From Oribacterium sp. UBA5894 (GTDB lineage Bacteria; Bacillota; Clostridia; Lachnospirales; Lachnospiraceae), in NCBI GenBank assembly GCA_002431355.1, contig DJEQ01000098.1, forward strand, positions 1-27,510: 27,510 bases of DNA, given 5' to 3'. A model generated the notes under the pieces. It did no database searches. It saw nothing but the letters and a program-made list of their open reading frames with translations, and had not been told where the DNA came from. The position numbers and the translations under genes are program-made. This document shows, one piece after another, positions 24,042 through 27,510 of the stretch (the first letter of the stretch is position 1; the number at the start of each line of letters is the position of its first letter).

Positions 24042-24070
24042 TTGAATGAAGATGAAGATGATGCTATAGT
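24042..24070 (+). promoter_or_regulatory. Promoter of the mgtE leader
   Basis: TTGAAT (24042-24047), a 17-bp GATGAAG-rich spacer, TATAGT (24065-24070). Initiation near 24077 places about 255 bases of RNA before the mgtE start. Confidence 0.7.
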
Positions 24071-24102
24071 CAAGTGGCATTTTGACAAAGGAGGAAAAGT
24101 AT

Positions 24103-24225
24103 ATGGACAGTTGTGACGGTCAAAGTCGAAGTACATGGTACGATGGGACCAGGCTTATATACGGTCAGGCTGGGAATTGCTTTGCCTTCTTTGACAGAGG
24201 ATTGTTCGTCGCCTGTATCGTGTAG
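24103..24225 (+). CDS. Small ORF in the mgtE leader (40 residues)
   Basis: A 40-codon ORF from ATG 24103 to TAG 24223-24225. It begins MDSCDGQSRSTWYDG and ends FFDRGLFVACIV, with no homology I recognise. A perfect AAAGGAGG (24087-24094) lies eight bases before the ATG. Codons 2-6 cover the segment that can act as antiterminator, and the body overlaps the long helix. A ribosome on it would therefore change the RNA fold, as for leader peptides of some other magnesium transport genes. Equally, the reading frame may be incidental to the RNA structure. Confidence 0.45.
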   Translation: MDSCDGQSRSTWYDGTRLIYGQAGNCFAFFDRGLFVACIV

Positions 24226-24235
24226 AAGCCTTTAC

Positions 24236-24295
24236 CATCGTCGAAACTGAAATCACAACTTCTTCGTGTGCACAGTTTTGTGACGGTGTTTTTTT
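24236..24295 (+). terminator. Conditional terminator in the mgtE leader
   Basis: CATCGTCGAAACTG (24236-24249) pairs with CAGTTTT-GT-GACGGTG (24273-24288): 14 pairs, two of them G-U, with a two-base bulge (24280-24281). An inner CACA/TGTG stem lies in the loop. Seven T follow at 24289-24295. It is 36 bases before the mgtE ATG and would cut the mRNA before the gene. Confidence 0.8.
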
Positions 24296-24331
24296 GTGCC
24301 CTTTTTTCTGGGCGAAAGGAGGCTTCATAAG

Positions 24332-25723
24332 ATGAAGGAAGTTTTAAAGGAACCAGTTTTTGCAGAGGAGATTGTAAATATCGTGCGCTCTTCCAGGACG
24401 CTGGAGGAAATGCGGGAGGAGCTCCGCGGCTATCATGCAAATGACATTGCTCAGAGCCTCGAGCTGATGAACCGTGCCGAGCGAAATCTTCTCTACAGTG
24501 CGCTGGATGCTGAGTGGATGGCGGACATCATTTCCTATATTGACAATCCATCTATCTATATTGAAGAAATCGGCATTGACAAACTGGCTGAGATTATCAA
24601 CGAAATGGATGCCGACGACGTGTTTGATCTCTGGGAGGATATTGACGAGAGTGTAAAGGTCAAGCTGCGTCCGATGATCAATGATGAAACGAAGACCGAG
24701 ATTCGTCTGATCGATTCCTACGATGAGGATGAGATCGGAAGTCTGATCACGACCAACTATATCCGCGTACGGAAGAATCTGACGATTCGTCAAGCCATGC
24801 ATGAGCTGATCGAGCAGGCCGGAGAGAATGACAATATCTCCATCATCTATGTGGTGGATGATCGGAAGCGGTACTATGGCGCCATTCATCTGAAGGACCT
24901 CATCATTGCCCGAGACAATGTGTCGCTCGATTCCATCATCATTGATTCCTATCCGTACCTGATGGATCATGAAAAGATATCAGATAGCATTGAAAAGATC
25001 AAGGACTATGCGGAGGATTCCCTCCCGGTGCTGAACCAGGATCGGAAGATCATCGGTATCATTACAGCGCAGGATGTGACGGAAGCCGTGGATGATGAGA
25101 TCAGCGAGGATTATGCAAAGCTGGCTGGTTTGTCCGCAGAAGAGGACCTCAATGAGACGACGAAGGACAGTGTGAAGAAGCGGCTCCCTTGGCTGATCAT
25201 TCTGCTCTTCCTCGGGATGGTGGTGTCATCGGTAGTGGGCGCCTTCGAAGGCGTCGTGGCGATTCTGCCCATCGTGATCTGCTTCCAGTCCTTGATTCTC
25301 GATATGGCGGGCAATGTGGGCACGCAGTCACTTGCGGTGACGATTCGTGTGCTGATGGATGAGAATCTGGATGCCAAGGACAAACTTCATTTAATCGGAA
25401 AAGAAATGAAGATTGGATTTTGTAATGGCTCCATCCTGGGGGGTCTGGCGATTCTCTGTCTCGGTATCTACATTGTGATGTTTAAGGGATATGACTTCAC
25501 CCATGCCTTTCTGATTTCAGGCTGTGTTGGCATCTCCCTTTTAGTGGCCATCGTGATCTCCAGTCTGATTGGTACGCTGGTCCCACTCTTCTTCCATAAG
25601 GTGAAGGTGGATCCAGCGGTGGCTTCGGGACCGCTGATCACGACCGTGAACGACCTCGTGGCGGTGGTGACCTACTATGGACTCGCGTGGATTCTGCTCA
25701 TAGAGCTTCTGCATATCGTATAA
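24332..25723 (+). CDS. mgtE: Magnesium transporter MgtE
   Basis: A 463-residue Mg2+ channel. Order: N-terminal superhelical MgtE_N domain (about 1-135), tandem CBS domains (about 140-255) whose Mg2+ binding gates the pore, the linker helix ([16 protein letters not shown] region), then five membrane segments (about 285-463) with the conserved [16 protein letters not shown] and the pore-lining [11 protein letters not shown]. Full length and intact. The start at 24332 is set by AAAGGAGG nine bases upstream, not the upstream in-frame codons, which lie in the leader terminator. Expression probably depends on the attenuator in its leader. No clear terminator follows before the guaA promoter. Confidence 0.96.
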   Translation: MKEVLKEPVFAEEIVNIVRSSRTLEEMREELRGYHANDIAQSLELMNRAERNLLYSALDAEWMADIISYIDNPSIYIEEIGIDKLAEIINEMDADDVFDLWEDIDESVKVKLRPMINDETKTEIRLIDSYDEDEIGSLITTNYIRVRKNLTIRQAMHELIEQAGENDNISIIYVVDDRKRYYGAIHLKDLIIARDNVSLDSIIIDSYPYLMDHEKISDSIEKIKDYAEDSLPVLNQDRKIIGIITAQDVTEAVDDEISEDYAKLAGLSAEEDLNETTKDSVKKRLPWLIILLFLGMVVSSVVGAFEGVVAILPIVICFQSLILDMAGNVGTQSLAVTIRVLMDENLDAKDKLHLIGKEMKIGFCNGSILGGLAILCLGIYIVMFKGYDFTHAFLISGCVGISLLVAIVISSLIGTLVPLFFHKVKVDPAVASGPLITTVNDLVAVVTYYGLAWILLIELLHIV

Positions 25724-25809
25724 GCAAAAAAGGACGTGAGAAAGCGGAGGACAGGACCGAAGATCCCGGCATGGCAGGGGTGGTTTTACGACGCATGCAA
25801 AAACCTGAC

Positions 25810-25838
25810 TTGCGCATGCAGAGGAGGTCGCCTATAAT
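25810..25838 (+). promoter_or_regulatory. Promoter of guaA
   Basis: TTGCGC (25810-25815), 17-bp spacer, consensus TATAAT (25833-25838). The leader is about 58 bases; no purine riboswitch was seen in it. Confidence 0.7.
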
Positions 25839-25902
25839 AACGAGAAGACCATTTTCCCTGCTGACAGGCGGCAGGAGAGCAGAAGAACATAAAGGAGCGA
25901 TC

Positions 25903-27444
25903 ATGGCAAAAGAACTCGTCGTCGTACTGGACTTCGGTGGACAGTACAACCAGCTGATTGCAAGACGTATTCGTGACCTTGGGGTATATGCCGAGGTGCA
26001 TCCGTCTTCCATCGGCCTCGATAAGCTGAAGGCTCTCAATCCAAAGGGCATCATCTTTACAGGCGGACCACAGTCGGTATATAAGGAAGAATCGCAGCAT
26101 ATTGATCCGGCCATCTTCTCGATGGGCATTCCGATTCTTGGCATTTGCTACGGTGCACAGCTCATTGCCTATGAGCTGGGGGGTGTTGTCAAGACCGCCC
26201 CGGTTTCAGAATATGGGCATACGAAGGTGCTGGTGGACCGACAGGATTCCGTGCTGAATGGGATTTCCGAGGAAACCACGATGTGGATGTCGCACACCGA
26301 CTACATCGCCGAGGTCCCGAAGGGCTTCCAGATCACAGCGCATACGGCAAATTGTCCAGTGGCCGGGATGGAGGATGCGGCACGTCAGATTTATGCGGTG
26401 CAGTTCCATCCAGAGGTACAGCATTCTGTTGAGGGACCGAAGCTCTTCCATAACTTCCTTTACGAGGTATGTAAGTGTGCAGGCGACTGGAAGATGGAGA
26501 CCTTCGTACAGGATAAGATTGCCGAGATTCGCGAGACCGTAAAGGATGGAAAGGTCCTGCTTGCACTGAGTGGCGGCGTGGATTCGTCTGTCGCCGCAAC
26601 GCTCATGGCGAAGGCCATCGGCAAGCAGCTGACCTGTGTATTTGTAGACCATGGTCTTCTCCGGAAGAATGAAGGAGATGAGGTCGAGGCGATCTTTGGA
26701 CCGAAGGGTCAGTATGATCTCAATTTCATTCGTGTGAATGCAGGACCAGAGTATTTTGAACGACTGCAGGGTGTCACAGAGCCAGAGAAAAAGAGAAAGA
26801 TCATTGGTGAGCAGTTTATCCGTGTATTTGAACGCGAAGCGAAGAAAATTGGCGCAGTGGATTTCCTGTGCCAGGGTACCATTTATCCGGATGTGGTTGA
26901 GTCTGGACTCGGTAAGGGTGCAGTGATTAAGTCGCATCATAATGTCGGAGGTCTTCCGAAGGACATTGAGTTTAAGGAAATCATTGAACCGCTGCGTCTG
27001 CTCTTTAAGGATGAGGTGCGTCGTGTGGGCTTACAGCTGGGTCTTCCAGAGTATCTGGTCTATCGGCAGCCATTCCCAGGGCCAGGCCTCGGTGTGCGGA
27101 TCATTGGTGAAGTGACGCCGGAAAAGGTGCGCATTGTACAGGATGCCGATGCCATCTATCGTGAAGAAATTGCCAGAGCAGGCTTGGATCGTCAGATCAG
27201 TCAGTATTTTGCTGCATTGACCAATGTTCGCTCCGTGGGTGTCATGGGCGATTTCCGCACCTATGATTATGCCGTCGTACTGCGCGCAGTTGAAACGGAT
27301 GACTTTATGACCGCAGAGGTTACCAACATCCCATTTGAAGTATTGCAGAAATGCATGAACCGAATCATTAACGAGGTGAAGGGTGTGAATCGTGTATTCT
27401 ATGATCTCACGAGTAAACCGCCTGGAACGATCGAACTCGAGTAA
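25903..27444 (+). CDS. guaA: GMP synthase (glutamine-hydrolysing)
   Basis: A 513-residue enzyme that aminates XMP to GMP using glutamine and ATP, the last step of guanylate synthesis. The N-terminal class I glutamine amidotransferase domain has catalytic triad C82 (GICYGAQ), H169 and E171 (FHPEV). The ATP pyrophosphatase domain has the P-loop SGGVDSS at 223-229. The C-terminal dimerisation domain ends in the usual [19 protein letters not shown] form, here KPPGTIELE. Length equals that of B. subtilis GuaA. The ATG at 25903 follows AAAGGAG by about six bases. It has its own promoter and terminator; guaB is not nearby. Confidence 0.98.
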   Translation: MAKELVVVLDFGGQYNQLIARRIRDLGVYAEVHPSSIGLDKLKALNPKGIIFTGGPQSVYKEESQHIDPAIFSMGIPILGICYGAQLIAYELGGVVKTAPVSEYGHTKVLVDRQDSVLNGISEETTMWMSHTDYIAEVPKGFQITAHTANCPVAGMEDAARQIYAVQFHPEVQHSVEGPKLFHNFLYEVCKCAGDWKMETFVQDKIAEIRETVKDGKVLLALSGGVDSSVAATLMAKAIGKQLTCVFVDHGLLRKNEGDEVEAIFGPKGQYDLNFIRVNAGPEYFERLQGVTEPEKKRKIIGEQFIRVFEREAKKIGAVDFLCQGTIYPDVVESGLGKGAVIKSHHNVGGLPKDIEFKEIIEPLRLLFKDEVRRVGLQLGLPEYLVYRQPFPGPGLGVRIIGEVTPEKVRIVQDADAIYREEIARAGLDRQISQYFAALTNVRSVGVMGDFRTYDYAVVLRAVETDDFMTAEVTNIPFEVLQKCMNRIINEVKGVNRVFYDLTSKPPGTIELE

Positions 27445-27451
27445 GCATAAG

Positions 27452-27493
27452 ATCACCACAAGTCCCATAAACAAGGACTTGTGGTGATTTTTT
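27452..27493 (+). terminator. Intrinsic terminator of guaA
   Basis: ATCACCACAAGTCC (27452-27465) pairs perfectly with GGACTTGTGGTGAT (27475-27488), nine-base loop, then T-run to 27493. Confidence 0.95.
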
Positions 27494-27510
27494 GGTTCCA
27501 GCCAAAAAAA

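Larger units (their letters stand above)
24077..24295 (+). promoter_or_regulatory. mgtE leader: candidate metal- or translation-sensing attenuator
   Basis: A long leader ending in an intrinsic terminator ahead of mgtE. Pairings read from the sequence: helix 152-170 with 211-230 of the last three digits (24152-24170 / 24211-24230), about 18 bp with one A-G mismatch and one bulge; helix ACGATGG 24140-24146 with CCATCGT 24235-24241; and GTCAAAG 24119-24125 with CTTTGAC 24189-24195, which would join the leader to the apical loop as a pseudoknot. The segment 24108-24120 imitates the terminator's 3' arm and can pair with its 5' arm instead. The conserved M-box segments are absent. The ligand is unknown; Mg2+ is a guess from the gene. 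Confidence 0.65.

Noticed and set aside
24077..24331. M-box (ykoK) Mg2+ riboswitch before mgtE
   Set aside because: Expected at this gene, but I could not align the conserved M-box segments such as GGTGAGGCTCC or GACGC..ATGGGT to the leader. A covariance-model search would settle it.
25780..25820. GCATGC repeats before guaA as a terminator or operator
   Set aside because: Two GCATGC copies lie 15 bases apart, but the word is itself palindromic, no T-run follows and the second copy lies in the promoter spacer. The evidence is too thin.

Overview
The window reads as chromosomal DNA of a low-to-mid GC Bacillota, most likely an anaerobic gut member of the Erysipelotrichia or Lachnospiraceae. This rests on strong AGGAGG-type ribosome sites, vegetative TTGACA/TATAAT promoters, rod-like intrinsic terminators, a 6S RNA candidate, a one-piece tmRNA, and genes typical of those groups (permuted-domain GH3, GPH sugar symporter, SEC-C protein, AzgA-type NCS2 permease). 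The placement is inference. No phage, insertion sequence, CRISPR array or plasmid function was seen.

Layout. (1) 1-380: a strong promoter, a 5' fragment of a tRNA-Leu, an intact tRNA-Leu(UAG) and its terminator. (2) 518-2732: a LytTR response regulator and a membrane GHKL sensor protein, joined by an odd junction of degenerate repeats. (3) 3063-9626: a carbohydrate operon of cytoplasmic GH2 glycosidase, membrane-tethered GH3 beta-glycosidase and GPH-type symporter; the enzymes cut outside, import and finish inside. (4) 9820-13388: nucleoside salvage (cdd, deoD, udp) followed by tadA and thiN, all co-directional and likely partly co-transcribed. (5) 13463-13708: 6S RNA candidate with its own promoter and terminator. 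(6) 13881-18000: AI-2E-family membrane protein, kduI, SEC-C protein, cold-shock protein and a Gx/HepT-I type membrane protein, each largely with its own promoter. (7) 18067-20898: uvrA. (8) Minus strand 21000-22130: an XRE regulator and ssrA (tmRNA), whose tag reads ANNNELAYAA. (9) 22531-27444: NCS2 purine permease with a perfect cre-like palindrome upstream, mgtE with a long switch-like leader, and guaA with its terminator.

The most notable item is the 24077-24331 leader of mgtE. It holds a good promoter, a small ORF with a perfect ribosome site, an 18-bp imperfect helix, a possible long-range pseudoknot, and a strong intrinsic terminator. The 3' arm of that terminator is imitated by an earlier segment inside the small ORF, so terminator and antiterminator are mutually exclusive. 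It does not look like the known M-box Mg2+ riboswitch. Purine and pyrimidine genes (cdd, deoD, udp, NCS2, guaA) recur across the window, but apparently under separate control.

A second theme is compact regulation. Two promoters (before the SEC-C gene and before uvrA) sit inside the terminator of the preceding gene, so that new transcripts lose all or part of the hairpin's left arm. A third gene (Gx family) may be made from a leaderless mRNA.
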